Origin: Puniceicoccaceae bacterium | GTDB lineage: Bacteria; Verrucomicrobiota; Verrucomicrobiia; Opitutales; JAFGAQ01 | Length of the DNA stretch: 64,000 bases | Direction: 5' to 3' | Assembly (NCBI GenBank): GCA_040224245.1 | Contig: JBEGIR010000099.1 | Span: forward strand, 1-64,000 | Shown here: positions 1 to 8,537 of the stretch, piece by piece | Layout: the number at the start of each line of letters is the position of its first letter | Position numbering within the stretch: position 1 is the stretch's first letter | Notes under the pieces: generated by a model | What the model was told of the DNA's origin: nothing | Databases searched by the model: none | Seen by the model: only the letters and a program-made list of their open reading frames with translations | Translations under genes and position numbers: made by a program

Positions 1-225
1 GTGTTGGAAGAAGGATATCAGGTGCTTTCGAAGGAAGAAAATGGACGGCTTGCAGCCCGTCAACAAAAGTTTATCAACAACCTTGAAAATGCTTTGATTC
101 GCATCGAAAACAAAACCTATGGCATTTGCAGGGTTACAGGCAAACTGATTCCAAAAGAACGGCTGCGCATTGTGCCACACGCCACACTAAGTATCGAAGC
201 AAAACTTCAACAACCCAGAGCTTGA
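1..225 (+). CDS. TraR/DksA-like zinc-finger family protein, 5' partial
   Basis: The last 74 residues of a protein whose start probably lies left of the window; the GTG at base 1 is simply the first codon visible. The segment ALIRIENKTYGICRVTGKLI and the following PKERLRIVPHATLSIEAK match the C-terminal finger of DksA/TraR-like proteins common in Bacteroidota and Verrucomicrobiota. Only one cysteine (residue 43) remains of the usual four, as in many members of that branch, so zinc binding is doubtful. Family members bind RNA polymerase through the secondary channel and modulate initiation; whether this one does cannot be told from the fragment. The gene converges on the amylase gene, with 60 bp between the two stop codons. 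Confidence 0.75.
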   Translation: MLEEGYQVLSKEENGRLAARQQKFINNLENALIRIENKTYGICRVTGKLIPKERLRIVPHATLSIEAKLQQPRA

Positions 226-285
226 TTTTAAGCTTGCAGTGGAAGAGTTTTCCTATGAAAATCGCAACTAATATTCCCTTTTTGA

Positions 286-1758
286 TCAGGCTTTAAAAGG
301 CACCGGGATATAGTCAAAAATACTGGTGCGTGAGGGCTGACCAAATCCGGCTGCTTCACTTCCATCCTCTCCAAGCTCCTGAGCAAAATACAGCAACGTG
401 GGGGAGGTTCCGAGGGTGGCAGAGAGCACCATCAGAGGCAGCCCGCGAAACGCATCTCCCGCAAACTCGGGTGACGCGATGCGCTGCTCATCGTGATTCT
501 CCAGAAAATGCAGCATGTGATGTTCAATGTCTGCCTTGGCATCCTGAATTTCAGCGATACGCATGGGATCAGCCTCACCGTGCAAAATGGCCTTCAAGGT
601 ATCGTAAAGGTCCACCTTGTCATAGAGGTAGTCCATCTTTCCAATCTGCAGGTATTTCCGGTAAAGCTCTGGCTGATATACCTCTGCCAGCAGGAGCGCA
701 TCCGGTTTGCGCATCTTGATCGATGCATTCAGGTAGCTCCAGAACTCCACAGGTACCATCTCCGCCATGTCGAAACGAAATCCATCCACCCCGCGATCCA
801 GCCAAAAATGCACGATGTCCCGAAACTTCTCCCAGGAGTTCGGCACTTGCTTGTCACTCCAGAATGCGTGGTGATGCTCATAGCCCAGCTCCGCATCGCT
901 TTGCGGCAATTCGGGAAAATCGATGCTCCCGTCGGGACGCACCCCATAATTGATCTTTACAGTTTCGTACCAGTCGTCAGCAGTGGGTTTGGCCATCCGG
1001 GCACCGTTGCCAGTCCACTTCGCAGGATTTTCGTCAAAACGTCCGTCGGCAAGCACATGTGCAGTCCCTCCAAGCGGACGAAGGGACTCTGGTAAATCCG
1101 GAACTTCAAAGGCCTGCCCTGGAAGATAATAAAAATTGTTGTCACTCGCATATTCGACACTCACATCATCATTCATCCCAAAATCCACCACACCTTCAGG
1201 ATTATTCAGCCCTTCATAACGGCGCGCAACGTGATTGGGAACGATGTCGATGAGCACCTTCATGCCATGCCGATGGGTGCGTCTCACCAACGCATCAAAT
1301 TCGGCCAGACGCTGCTCCGGTTCCACTGCAAGATCCGGATTCACCTGATAGTAGTCCTTCACGGCATAAGGCGAGCCCGCACGGCCCTTCACCACATCAG
1401 GATCATCGGATGTGATTCCATAGCGCTCATAGTCCCCCACCAGCGCGTGGTGCAACACACCCGTATACCAGATGTGAGTGGTGCCGAGTTCGCGAATTCC
1501 CTCAAGCGCAGCATCGGTGAAATCCGCAAATTTCCCCACTCCATTTTGTGTTTTGGTACCCCAGGGAACCCATTCGCTCTGGGTGTTGCCAAAGAGACGC
1601 GTAAACACCTGATAGATGACAAGCTTCTCTCCGGGATCGCATTTTTCCGCATCAGGTTCAGCAGTGAGTATCGACGGTTGCCATGGTACAACTGCGGCGA
1701 CAAGAAGCGTGCCGAGCATTGCATGGGAAGTGGATCTCATTTTTGTCCGCATTGTCAT
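286..1758 (-). CDS. GH13 alpha-amylase family hydrolase, C-terminally truncated
   Basis: A 490-residue secreted glycoside hydrolase family 13 enzyme that should cleave alpha-glucans. An N-terminal signal peptide (about residues 10-33) precedes the barrel. The conserved regions are present: DIVPNH (171-176), GFRFD with nucleophile Asp330, LLLAEV with acid/base Glu359, and ENHD with Asp423. The protein stops at residue 490 just after GFGQPSRTSIFDYI. Relatives known to me continue for roughly another hundred residues, forming the end of the barrel and a beta-sandwich. The gene lies 21 bp downstream of the SusA-like gene, so the two are probably co-transcribed. The active site looks intact but the missing C-terminus makes folding or activity uncertain; this could be a decaying gene. 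Confidence 0.85.
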   Translation of the reverse strand: MTMRTKMRSTSHAMLGTLLVAAVVPWQPSILTAEPDAEKCDPGEKLVIYQVFTRLFGNTQSEWVPWGTKTQNGVGKFADFTDAALEGIRELGTTHIWYTGVLHHALVGDYERYGITSDDPDVVKGRAGSPYAVKDYYQVNPDLAVEPEQRLAEFDALVRRTHRHGMKVLIDIVPNHVARRYEGLNNPEGVVDFGMNDDVSVEYASDNNFYYLPGQAFEVPDLPESLRPLGGTAHVLADGRFDENPAKWTGNGARMAKPTADDWYETVKINYGVRPDGSIDFPELPQSDAELGYEHHHAFWSDKQVPNSWEKFRDIVHFWLDRGVDGFRFDMAEMVPVEFWSYLNASIKMRKPDALLLAEVYQPELYRKYLQIGKMDYLYDKVDLYDTLKAILHGEADPMRIAEIQDAKADIEHHMLHFLENHDEQRIASPEFAGDAFRGLPLMVLSATLGTSPTLLYFAQELGEDGSEAAGFGQPSRTSIFDYIPVPFKA

Positions 1759-1779
1759 AAATGGTGTTGCTCCCGAAGT

Positions 1780-3633
1780 CTATCTGCGCAGCTCCAGAAT
1801 GAGTGGCTGCTGCGGGGAAAGTGTAAGTGCTTCACCCAAATGCACTTCTTTTTCATCGATCACATCGTAGGCACTCTGGTAGCCGTTCAGGATTTCATCA
1901 AAACGCGCAAGGTCGAGCCTGTGAACTTGCAAATTTTTGTTCAACACCACCATGACCGCCGAATTCGGATCGTGACGAACATAGACGTAGCATCCTTCTT
2001 CCGGACCAAAATGCACGAGATCTCCGGTATGGATCACGGGCTGATTCTTTCTCCAGCGCAGCAGTTTGCGGGTGAACTCCAGATTGCGTGCCTGTCGCTC
2101 CGAAAGGTTAAGTCCGGTGAAGACATTCGTCACGTCCCCTTTCCATCCCCCCGGGAAATCATTGCGGATGTGTCCATGACTGTCGCTCTCATAGTGCGTC
2201 ATGAGGATTTCATCACCATAGTAAATTTGTGGAATGCCGCGCATTGTCATCAGCCAGACAAATGCATTTCGGTAGGCATTTTCATCACTCCCCACCTCCA
2301 TGTAATATCGCGGAGTATCGTGGTTGCCAAGAAAGGTCACCAGATTCATTGGGTCGGGATATAGAAAATCATTGGAGAGTGCTTCGTAGAGGCGCATCAA
2401 GCCCTGGCCCCAAGCCTCCTCCTGCTGGAACGCATCCTTGATCGCCTGCTGCATCGGAAAATCAATCAGCGATGGAAGGTTGCCCTGATATCCATCCTGA
2501 TTCACCTTGCCACGCTGCCAATAGGCCAAGGTGAGTGGATTCACCGACCATTCCTCGCCGGTAATGGTGAAGTTCGGATACTCCTCAAGAATGCGTGCGC
2601 ACCAGCGGGACATGGCGTGTTTATCGGGATACGGGTAGGTATCCATGCGGATGCCGCCCAGACCAAGCGTTTCGATCCACCAGATGCTGTTGATCGTCAT
2701 GTAGTCTGCGAGCAAGGGATGACTGAGATTGAGATCGGGCATGGAGGGAACAAACCATCCTTCCCGCATGCGAAGGGTATCCCGTTGCGATGCGTAGGGA
2801 TCCTGATTGGTCGTTCGCAGATGATTGGTTTCCTGATAGGATTCAACATGGTTGATCCAGTCTGGATCTGGAAGATCCTCCATCCACCAGTGATACAGTC
2901 CGCAGTGGTTGAGCACCATGTCCATGATAAGCTTGATCCCGCGCGAACGCGCCAGCCGGGCCAGTTCCTCATAGTTCTGCAAGGTTCCCAGTCGGGGATC
3001 CACCTTATAAAAATCCGTAATCGCGTAGCCGTGATAGGAGGATTCCTGCATGTCGTTCTCGAGCACTGGATTCAGCCACAGGGCCGTGATGCCAAGGTCC
3101 TGCACATAGTCGAGATGCTCGATAATACCCGCAAGATCTCCACCATGACGCCCGTAGCGTTCGCCACGATTTACCTTGGTTTCCCGCATCCCGGGAACCG
3201 AGTCATTAGACGGATCGCCGTTGGCAAATCGGTCCGGCATCAGAAGGTAGATCACATCCGAGCTGTCAAAGCCCTTGCGCTGAGATGCGTTGGGATCGCG
3301 CAGTCGCAGGGAATACGCAAGGTGCTCGACGCTGCCATCCTTTGCGTCGTGCAGCTCGATTTCGAATTCTCCAGGGGCGGCAACTTCACCTACATGCAGG
3401 TATAAAAAGAGATAATTTGCACTGTTCACCCGTTCCACGCGTTCGATGCGAATCCCCTCGGCGTGAATTTCCGGGGTCTTTTTCCCCACTTCGGGGCCAT
3501 ACAGCATCAACTGAAAAACGGGTTCATTCATGCCAACCCACCAATGGGCGGGTTCCACGCGCTCAACGGAAGCGGAGTTCAGGGTCGTGAATACACAGAG
3601 CAGTGAAGAAAGGCAGCAGAGGATGAGTTTCAT
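1780..3633 (-). CDS. SusA-like GH13 neopullulanase/cyclomaltodextrinase
   Basis: A 617-residue exported alpha-glucan hydrolase. Residues 1-21 form a signal peptide; residues 22-115 resemble the N-terminal beta domain of cyclomaltodextrinase/neopullulanase enzymes; the GH13 barrel follows (IYLLMPDRFANGDPSND at 128-144) and a short beta domain closes the protein. Catalytic residues are Asp331 in GGIRMD, Glu360 in ITGEEW and Asp439 in FLGNHD. The organization matches periplasmic SusA of Bacteroides, which trims maltooligosaccharides. It sits between a TonB receptor upstream and a second GH13 gene downstream, all on the same strand, consistent with uptake followed by periplasmic degradation of starch-type glucans. 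A hairpin separates it from the receptor gene. Confidence 0.93.
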   Translation of the reverse strand: MKLILCCLSSLLCVFTTLNSASVERVEPAHWWVGMNEPVFQLMLYGPEVGKKTPEIHAEGIRIERVERVNSANYLFLYLHVGEVAAPGEFEIELHDAKDGSVEHLAYSLRLRDPNASQRKGFDSSDVIYLLMPDRFANGDPSNDSVPGMRETKVNRGERYGRHGGDLAGIIEHLDYVQDLGITALWLNPVLENDMQESSYHGYAITDFYKVDPRLGTLQNYEELARLARSRGIKLIMDMVLNHCGLYHWWMEDLPDPDWINHVESYQETNHLRTTNQDPYASQRDTLRMREGWFVPSMPDLNLSHPLLADYMTINSIWWIETLGLGGIRMDTYPYPDKHAMSRWCARILEEYPNFTITGEEWSVNPLTLAYWQRGKVNQDGYQGNLPSLIDFPMQQAIKDAFQQEEAWGQGLMRLYEALSNDFLYPDPMNLVTFLGNHDTPRYYMEVGSDENAYRNAFVWLMTMRGIPQIYYGDEILMTHYESDSHGHIRNDFPGGWKGDVTNVFTGLNLSERQARNLEFTRKLLRWRKNQPVIHTGDLVHFGPEEGCYVYVRHDPNSAVMVVLNKNLQVHRLDLARFDEILNGYQSAYDVIDEKEVHLGEALTLSPQQPLILELRR

Positions 3634-3673
3634 GGTCAGTCAGCTGGGATTCGAGAGAAAATTGAGTAGAGAC

Positions 3674-3707
3674 AAACAGCCACTGGCATCATTTCCAGTG
3701 GCTGTTT
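3674..3707 (-). terminator. Hairpin between TonB receptor and SusA-like gene
   Basis: A perfect 13-bp inverted repeat, AAACAGCCACTGG and its complement, with an 8-nt loop. Read leftward it starts 47 bp after the receptor stop codon and is followed by only a short run of T. It probably terminates part of the receptor transcript or protects its 3' end, allowing different receptor and enzyme levels. Confidence 0.6.
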
Positions 3708-3753
3708 AGGTTCGACAGAGTCGGCTGCGGAATTCGCTCTTGCCGATTTTCGG

Positions 3754-6501
3754 TTATTTGAACTTGTAGGAAATGCCGAGCGAATACTGGGCACCGTAGA
3801 GCTGATAGTTGCGAACCAGGCGGGTATCCCCGTTGTCCACGCCAAAGAGCGGCTCGTCCGTCAGATTGTAGGCCTGGAATGTGATCGACAGTCCATCAAA
3901 CTTGCTTCCGTCCTGAAAGCTGTAACCCATCTGCGCGTCGACCACCGTTTCGGCCTGCAATTCGCGGAAGTTTTCGCCGCGAGGTCCAAAGGTGGAGATG
4001 TCGCCGCGATATTCCGAACGGTAACGACTGCTCACACGGGCAGAAAAACCTCCCTTTTCATAATACAGCGTTGTATTGACCACGTATTTGGACAGCCCCG
4101 GAATCTCCTGCGTATTGCCCGGTGAAGTCTCAATGTTACTCTGGGTCATCGACGCACCCACGATCAGCCCAAATCCTTTGAGCGCACTGGTCAACTTTTC
4201 ACCCGGCATGGAGAGGGTCGCTTCCAAGCCCCAAAGACGACCACCTTCGCCATTGACCGGAGCCGTGCGATAGCCCTGGAAAATGGCAGGCACTACATTC
4301 GAATTTGTGTCGTATCCGGTGAAGTCACTCAGAACCTGTTCATCGTAGGTGTAGCTCACCAGGTCCTTATAGAAGGCATTCAAGGCCCAATACCCACGAC
4401 CGTCCTCAAAATAATTCTCGTAGGTCAGGTCGAATGAATTGGAACGCCAGGGTTCAAGCTTCGTATTTCCACCGCTTCCGCTCCAGGGACTGTTCTGCAC
4501 ATCCGTGGAAAGGTAAAGTGCCTGATTGAATCCGTAGTTCGAATTCGCCCGCATGTCCACCATCTCCTGCCGGGCCAACTGACGCGCTGCACTGAACCGC
4601 ACCTTGCGCCATTCGTCGAAGTTGAAGATCAGGTTGAGGCTCGGTACAAAATCCCAGTAATCATGCTGATCTTCCACTGCAATCAGGGTGACACCGTTGG
4701 CGGAAAATCCCGACGCACTCTGGTCCGACTTCACAACCTGCGCACCGATGTTTCCGGTGATGAAGCGTCCCCCACGCGTTTCCTTTTCAAAATCCGCCTG
4801 GATGTAAAATGTGGTCACCTTCTCGGTCACGTCGAAGTTGTTGGCCGCCTCATTGATGTTCGCGTTGGGGATGAGGTCATAGTATCCACTGTTCCACAGC
4901 GCGCGGGAATCGTAGCTATACATGCCGTCAAAACCGAGGAAATCGAGCTTGGTCACCCCGATGGAGGGTGGCAAATCTGCAGAGGTTGCACCATTAGGCA
5001 ACGCCAGGAACCATCCTTCGAGTCCGTTCGGTCCCGCTTCCACCTCCCATTTGTTGCGACGCGTATAGGCGACCCCAAAATCAAGCCCGCGCAGTAGCCC
5101 GTCGTATTCGTGTTTTGCGGAAACACGGTACTGCTTGAGATCGTCCTCGGCGATCGGTCCCTTGAAGAACCCGACCTGTCCGCCCGGCACCTGATCGCCA
5201 CCCCAGCCCTGCGGGCTGGAGAGTTTGATCACGTTCGGATCGGTGTAGTCAACGCTCGACGTGAAGCGAACCCCGTCGTCCGTCATGCGAAAGCCCAGAC
5301 TGTCGGCAGTTCCCGTCTGATTTTCACCCGAACCGGAGTAGGTTTCCAAAACGTTGTCCTTGCGTTCCATCTTGGAGTTGCTCAGGTCAAGCTCGAGCAC
5401 CCATCCCGAACCATCACCAAAGCGCAGGTTCCAACCAAAATTCTTCAGATCTGCATCCCGCCAGACGTTGTCATTGCGCATCACCGCAAACACATTGTTA
5501 AACGTACCCGAGGTCACCAACCCATTGTCTACAGTGTATCCGGGCTGCAGCTGAGCACCGCTCCACCACAAGGGGAGTTCCAGCCCGCGCAGGATCTGGG
5601 TTTCCTTGAAGTCCGAAATGAACACATCCAGCACCGTGTGGAAGTAGCGATTCGGGCGAAACTCAAGCACACCCATGTACGTCTTGCGCTTCAGTTCGCT
5701 CGAGCGAACAAAGGGTTTCGCTCCGCCGATCACAAAATCTCCGTCGCCGGTCTCCGGGTATCCCCAGGCTTCCCATTGCTCACCCTGACCCGCCTGATCT
5801 GTGTTCGAGTATCCGATCGCAATTCCAAGCGTATCATCCAGAAACTGGTCTGCATAGTTGAGGGAATACTTCATGCCCGTATCTTCAGAATCCGGATTGA
5901 GTTTCCCCAAGCTCGCTTTTTCGAAAAAAATGTTCGTCGCGAGCAGTCGCTTGTCCAGCGAGAGCGGACGGATGGTCTGCATGTTAATGGTCCCGGCCAA
6001 TCCCTGACCGATCAGGTTCGGTGTTGTGGTTTTGTAAACGGTAACTCCGTTCATCAGTTCAGCCGGATACTGGTCAAACTCTACAGAACGGTCTCCCGAG
6101 GTGCTCACCTGCTGACGCCCATTGAGCAGACCGGTGCTGAAGTCCCCTTCCAGTCCTCGAATCACGATGCCCTGCGCACGGGAATTGATGCGCTGAGTCG
6201 TCAAGCCCGGCAATCTCGCAAGCGACTCGGCGATACTGGAGTCAGGCAATTTTCCGATATCTTCAGCGACGATCATTTCGACAATCACCGGTTGTGTTCG
6301 CTTCACAACTGCAGCGGCAGCGAGTGAGTCCGCAAATCCAGCTGTAACTTCAAAAGCTTCCAGTTCGTAGATGTCCGCTTCACTTTCAGTTGTCTGAGCG
6401 GAAAGGACCGATACGGCCGTCAGGCCAAGCAGCCCTGCCCAAAAGCAGCGCTGCCGAAAAATTCCCGACCAATTCGTGGGTTTCAGTCTATCAGAATTCA
6501 T
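3754..6501 (-). CDS. TonB-dependent outer-membrane receptor (alpha-glucan uptake)
   Basis: A 915-residue outer-membrane active transporter. A signal peptide (about residues 16-35, ending near VLSAQ) is followed by the YELEAFEVTAG segment typical of receptors from Opitutia and similar to those of Caulobacter and Alteromonas. The plug domain spans about 65-190 (AEDIGKLPDSSIAESLARLP, IVIRGLEGDF, INMQTIRPL). A long beta-barrel follows and ends in YSLGISYKFK. The substrate is inferred from the two downstream GH13 genes: probably maltooligosaccharides or another alpha-glucan. No SusD-type lipoprotein is adjacent, so the locus resembles proteobacterial maltodextrin receptors rather than a Bacteroidota SusCD pair. 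The promoter should lie in 6502-6785. Confidence 0.92.
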   Translation of the reverse strand: MNSDRLKPTNWSGIFRQRCFWAGLLGLTAVSVLSAQTTESEADIYELEAFEVTAGFADSLAAAAVVKRTQPVIVEMIVAEDIGKLPDSSIAESLARLPGLTTQRINSRAQGIVIRGLEGDFSTGLLNGRQQVSTSGDRSVEFDQYPAELMNGVTVYKTTTPNLIGQGLAGTINMQTIRPLSLDKRLLATNIFFEKASLGKLNPDSEDTGMKYSLNYADQFLDDTLGIAIGYSNTDQAGQGEQWEAWGYPETGDGDFVIGGAKPFVRSSELKRKTYMGVLEFRPNRYFHTVLDVFISDFKETQILRGLELPLWWSGAQLQPGYTVDNGLVTSGTFNNVFAVMRNDNVWRDADLKNFGWNLRFGDGSGWVLELDLSNSKMERKDNVLETYSGSGENQTGTADSLGFRMTDDGVRFTSSVDYTDPNVIKLSSPQGWGGDQVPGGQVGFFKGPIAEDDLKQYRVSAKHEYDGLLRGLDFGVAYTRRNKWEVEAGPNGLEGWFLALPNGATSADLPPSIGVTKLDFLGFDGMYSYDSRALWNSGYYDLIPNANINEAANNFDVTEKVTTFYIQADFEKETRGGRFITGNIGAQVVKSDQSASGFSANGVTLIAVEDQHDYWDFVPSLNLIFNFDEWRKVRFSAARQLARQEMVDMRANSNYGFNQALYLSTDVQNSPWSGSGGNTKLEPWRSNSFDLTYENYFEDGRGYWALNAFYKDLVSYTYDEQVLSDFTGYDTNSNVVPAIFQGYRTAPVNGEGGRLWGLEATLSMPGEKLTSALKGFGLIVGASMTQSNIETSPGNTQEIPGLSKYVVNTTLYYEKGGFSARVSSRYRSEYRGDISTFGPRGENFRELQAETVVDAQMGYSFQDGSKFDGLSITFQAYNLTDEPLFGVDNGDTRLVRNYQLYGAQYSLGISYKFK

Positions 6502-6785
6502 TTGTTTCTAGTGGTTTTCAGTAGGTACTCCCGCCTCCCTCGTGTGACCGATACAAAGCAACTCATGGGTGGGGTATAGAGTACGATACAAGTTTTTATG
6601 GAGTAAGCCGACATTCCAACAATGGGGCTGAAATCCCGGAACTTCCTAACTCTCGCACACCCCAACTTGCTTTACTAGGAGCGAGTTTTTGAGAAAACTG
6701 ATATTAGTACGACAAAACTTAGCTCACCGCGCAGAGCATGCTTTTCGCCGATTTCCCAGTATGATCAAGAATGCTTTATCCCGCT
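6502..6785. promoter_or_regulatory. Upstream region of the TonB receptor operon
   Basis: 284 bp with no credible gene between the P-loop kinase and the receptor, both read leftward. Two direct copies of TTGTATCG (minus strand; 6549-6556 and 6584-6591) lie 35 bp apart and about 50-90 bp upstream of the receptor start. They could be regulator half-sites. No clear sigma-70 promoter could be fixed by eye. Confidence 0.3.
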
Positions 6786-7313
6786 TCAGAACTGGGTTTT
6801 GAACTGCGAGGTATCGATAAACGAGTGCGTAAATACCGGGCGATCCTCAGTGCCATAGTAGCTGTTGAAGGCTTCATAATCGATGAATTTTCCCTCATCC
6901 CTCGGATTTGCCCTCGCCCGCAAACGCGCTTTGCGCTCTTTGGGTTCGCAATAGACATACACGACACTCACGCGACTCTGCAGTCGCTCACTCACCTGCT
7001 CGGGCCAGTCGTCGATGCGCAGCTCACGTGTGAAGGGTCCGACAATCACCACGTCACAATGAGCGAGATTTTCTTTCGCAATATCAAACAACGTCTCGTA
7101 AATCGCCTCGCGAAAGTGCTCCTTGAACACCTCACTGTCGCGATCCATGGGATCATGTCCCGCCATTTTCAGTCCGGCCATCACCAGTCGCTCTGAACAG
7201 GTATCAATATCCAGCAGAACCGCATGCTGCGCATTTGCCAGTGCACGCGCGTAGGTGGATTTACCCGAACCCGGGCTCCCACAGATGATCGTGGCTCGTT
7301 TGGAATGTTTCAA
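6786..7313 (-). CDS. Small P-loop kinase/ATPase of unknown substrate
   Basis: A 175-residue protein with a perfect Walker A motif, GSPGSGKST (12-20), close to the N-terminus, a Walker-B-like strand DVVIVGPF, and an arginine-rich lid (ERKARLRARANPRD). This is the layout of small zeta-toxin-like or nucleotide-kinase-like phosphotransferases, which phosphorylate a small molecule or a nucleic-acid end. No substrate can be assigned. It is the last gene of a leftward group that also contains a ligase-like protein and an exonuclease, but 261 bp separate it from the ligase-like gene, so a functional link is only a possibility. Confidence 0.75.
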   Translation of the reverse strand: MKHSKRATIICGSPGSGKSTYARALANAQHAVLLDIDTCSERLVMAGLKMAGHDPMDRDSEVFKEHFREAIYETLFDIAKENLAHCDVVIVGPFTRELRIDDWPEQVSERLQSRVSVVYVYCEPKERKARLRARANPRDEGKFIDYEAFNSYYGTEDRPVFTHSFIDTSQFKTQF

Positions 7314-7334
7314 AGCGGTGTGGAATCCGTTCCC

Positions 7335-7550
7335 TCAGGCATGAATGCCGATGGGAGCGGTGAAATTCTGTTGGAGATAGCGGATGAGCGGTTCGTCAGT
7401 CAGAGTTTTTCCACTGACAACCTTGACCCGTTCCTGACTGAAATAGCGATGTTTCATTCCAGGAACATGATCCTTCAACCACAGTATTATCGACACAATA
7501 GTACCTTTTTTAATTTTTTTTACAAGCAACAGATCCGAAAGCTGCATCAC
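7335..7550 (-). CDS. Doubtful small reading frame, 71 residues
   Basis: An open frame in the 261-bp gap between the P-loop kinase and the ligase-like gene, in the same direction. The first half (LVKKIKKGTIVSIILWLKD) looks like translated non-coding DNA. The second half, from the internal Met (MKHRYFSQERVKVVSGK), is more protein-like but matches no family I know. The frame ends 21 bp before the kinase start. It may be a short linker gene, a remnant, or nothing. Confidence 0.22.
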   Translation of the reverse strand: MMQLSDLLLVKKIKKGTIVSIILWLKDHVPGMKHRYFSQERVKVVSGKTLTDEPLIRYLQQNFTAPIGIHA

Positions 7551-7574
7551 CCATGCTCACACAGGGGGTACACT

Positions 7575-8537
7575 CTACTTTTCCACCGGATTTGCCCGCA
7601 GGAAAGCATCCAGATCTTCCACTATTTCCACCGCTGCTCCCCATCGAATGCCGCACATGACCTCTTGTTCCAGCGCAATACCACACTTGCGTCGGGGAGC
7701 CGACTTCACGGCAGAAAATTCCACCTCGACCACCAGCTTTTTTTCGAACTCCACGATGGGACCGCGTCCTCCGCTTGTGTGATCCCGCATCCGGTCCTCA
7801 AGGCGCACGGCTTCCAGTTCGTCAACCCATGCAGGTGCCACCTTTACGATGGGCAGCCAGCGCTCCTGAACATCCTTCAGGCCCAACGTCCAGCTCAACC
7901 AGCCCGCCCCCCCTCTCGCTTTCTCTCCGTACATCAACACCATGCTCCAGGAACGTCGCGGACTCTGTTTTGCCGCATTCACACGCACTCTGAGTTCCCG
8001 CACCAGCGGTTCAAGCGCAGCATTCTGCTCAGCCCCCGGTGGCAGAGACTCCAGCAAGACCTGTGGACGGATGTTCCAGTCGTTCCCTTTCACAAAAACC
8101 TGAAGAAACAGCCAACGCTGCGCCTCACACATCCCATCAAGCACATCCGCGATCTGCGATTCAGCATGTTGCTCCAGGGATTTCATGCGTTGCGACAATC
8201 GCTCCCAGTCCACCTCCCTTCCATCAGAATCACCCGGCCACAGTGCTGCGATGCTCTCGGCGAGGTCTCCAATGAATTTCTGGCTGTGCTGCAGTTGCCA
8301 GGTCGAGATGCGCTCGCACAGCATTGCCTTCAGGCGAGTCGTTCGCACCGGCACTTTCGGAGAACCCAGCAGCAACCATCCCAATACCACCGAGTGCGCA
8401 GGATGCAACGTCTCCAGATACTTGCGAAGGTGCGTCCTTCGAATGGCATCGTCATTCGCAAAATATAGTGCTTCAAAAAGCGCAACTACCGGATCCTTCA
8501 TCCGCGAGCGATGATCAGGATGATAGGAATCATGCAT
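7575..8537 (-). CDS. ATP-dependent DNA ligase relative lacking the catalytic domain
   Basis: A 320-residue protein built from the two non-catalytic ends of a bacterial ATP-dependent DNA ligase of the exonuclease-associated type. Residues about 14-165 correspond to the N-terminal DNA-binding domain (KFIGDLAESIAALWP; EAQRWLFLQVFVKG). Residues about 196-315 correspond to the C-terminal OB domain (WSMVLMYGEKARGG; RMRDHTSGGRGPI; EVEFSAVKSAPRRKCGIAL). The nucleotidyltransferase domain of about 200 residues, with the KxDG lysine and motifs III to V, is absent; only a linker of about 30 residues takes its place. The motif VI RFPR is also lost (EQEVM here). The frame is intact, so this is a stable form rather than a broken gene. 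It overlaps the exonuclease gene by 8 bp; Met13 at 8501 is an alternative start. It cannot seal nicks itself; a DNA-binding or partner role is inferred. Confidence 0.82.
   Translation of the reverse strand: MHDSYHPDHRSRMKDPVVALFEALYFANDDAIRRTHLRKYLETLHPAHSVVLGWLLLGSPKVPVRTTRLKAMLCERISTWQLQHSQKFIGDLAESIAALWPGDSDGREVDWERLSQRMKSLEQHAESQIADVLDGMCEAQRWLFLQVFVKGNDWNIRPQVLLESLPPGAEQNAALEPLVRELRVRVNAAKQSPRRSWSMVLMYGEKARGGAGWLSWTLGLKDVQERWLPIVKVAPAWVDELEAVRLEDRMRDHTSGGRGPIVEFEKKLVVEVEFSAVKSAPRRKCGIALEQEVMCGIRWGAAVEIVEDLDAFLRANPVEK

Noticed and set aside
5110-6327. 405-codon open frame on the plus strand
   Set aside because: It lies wholly antisense to the TonB receptor gene, whose sequence clearly fits its family; the translation has no protein-like features.
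6786-7313. Zeta-toxin/antitoxin system
   Set aside because: The P-loop kinase resembles the zeta fold, but there is no credible antitoxin gene next to it.
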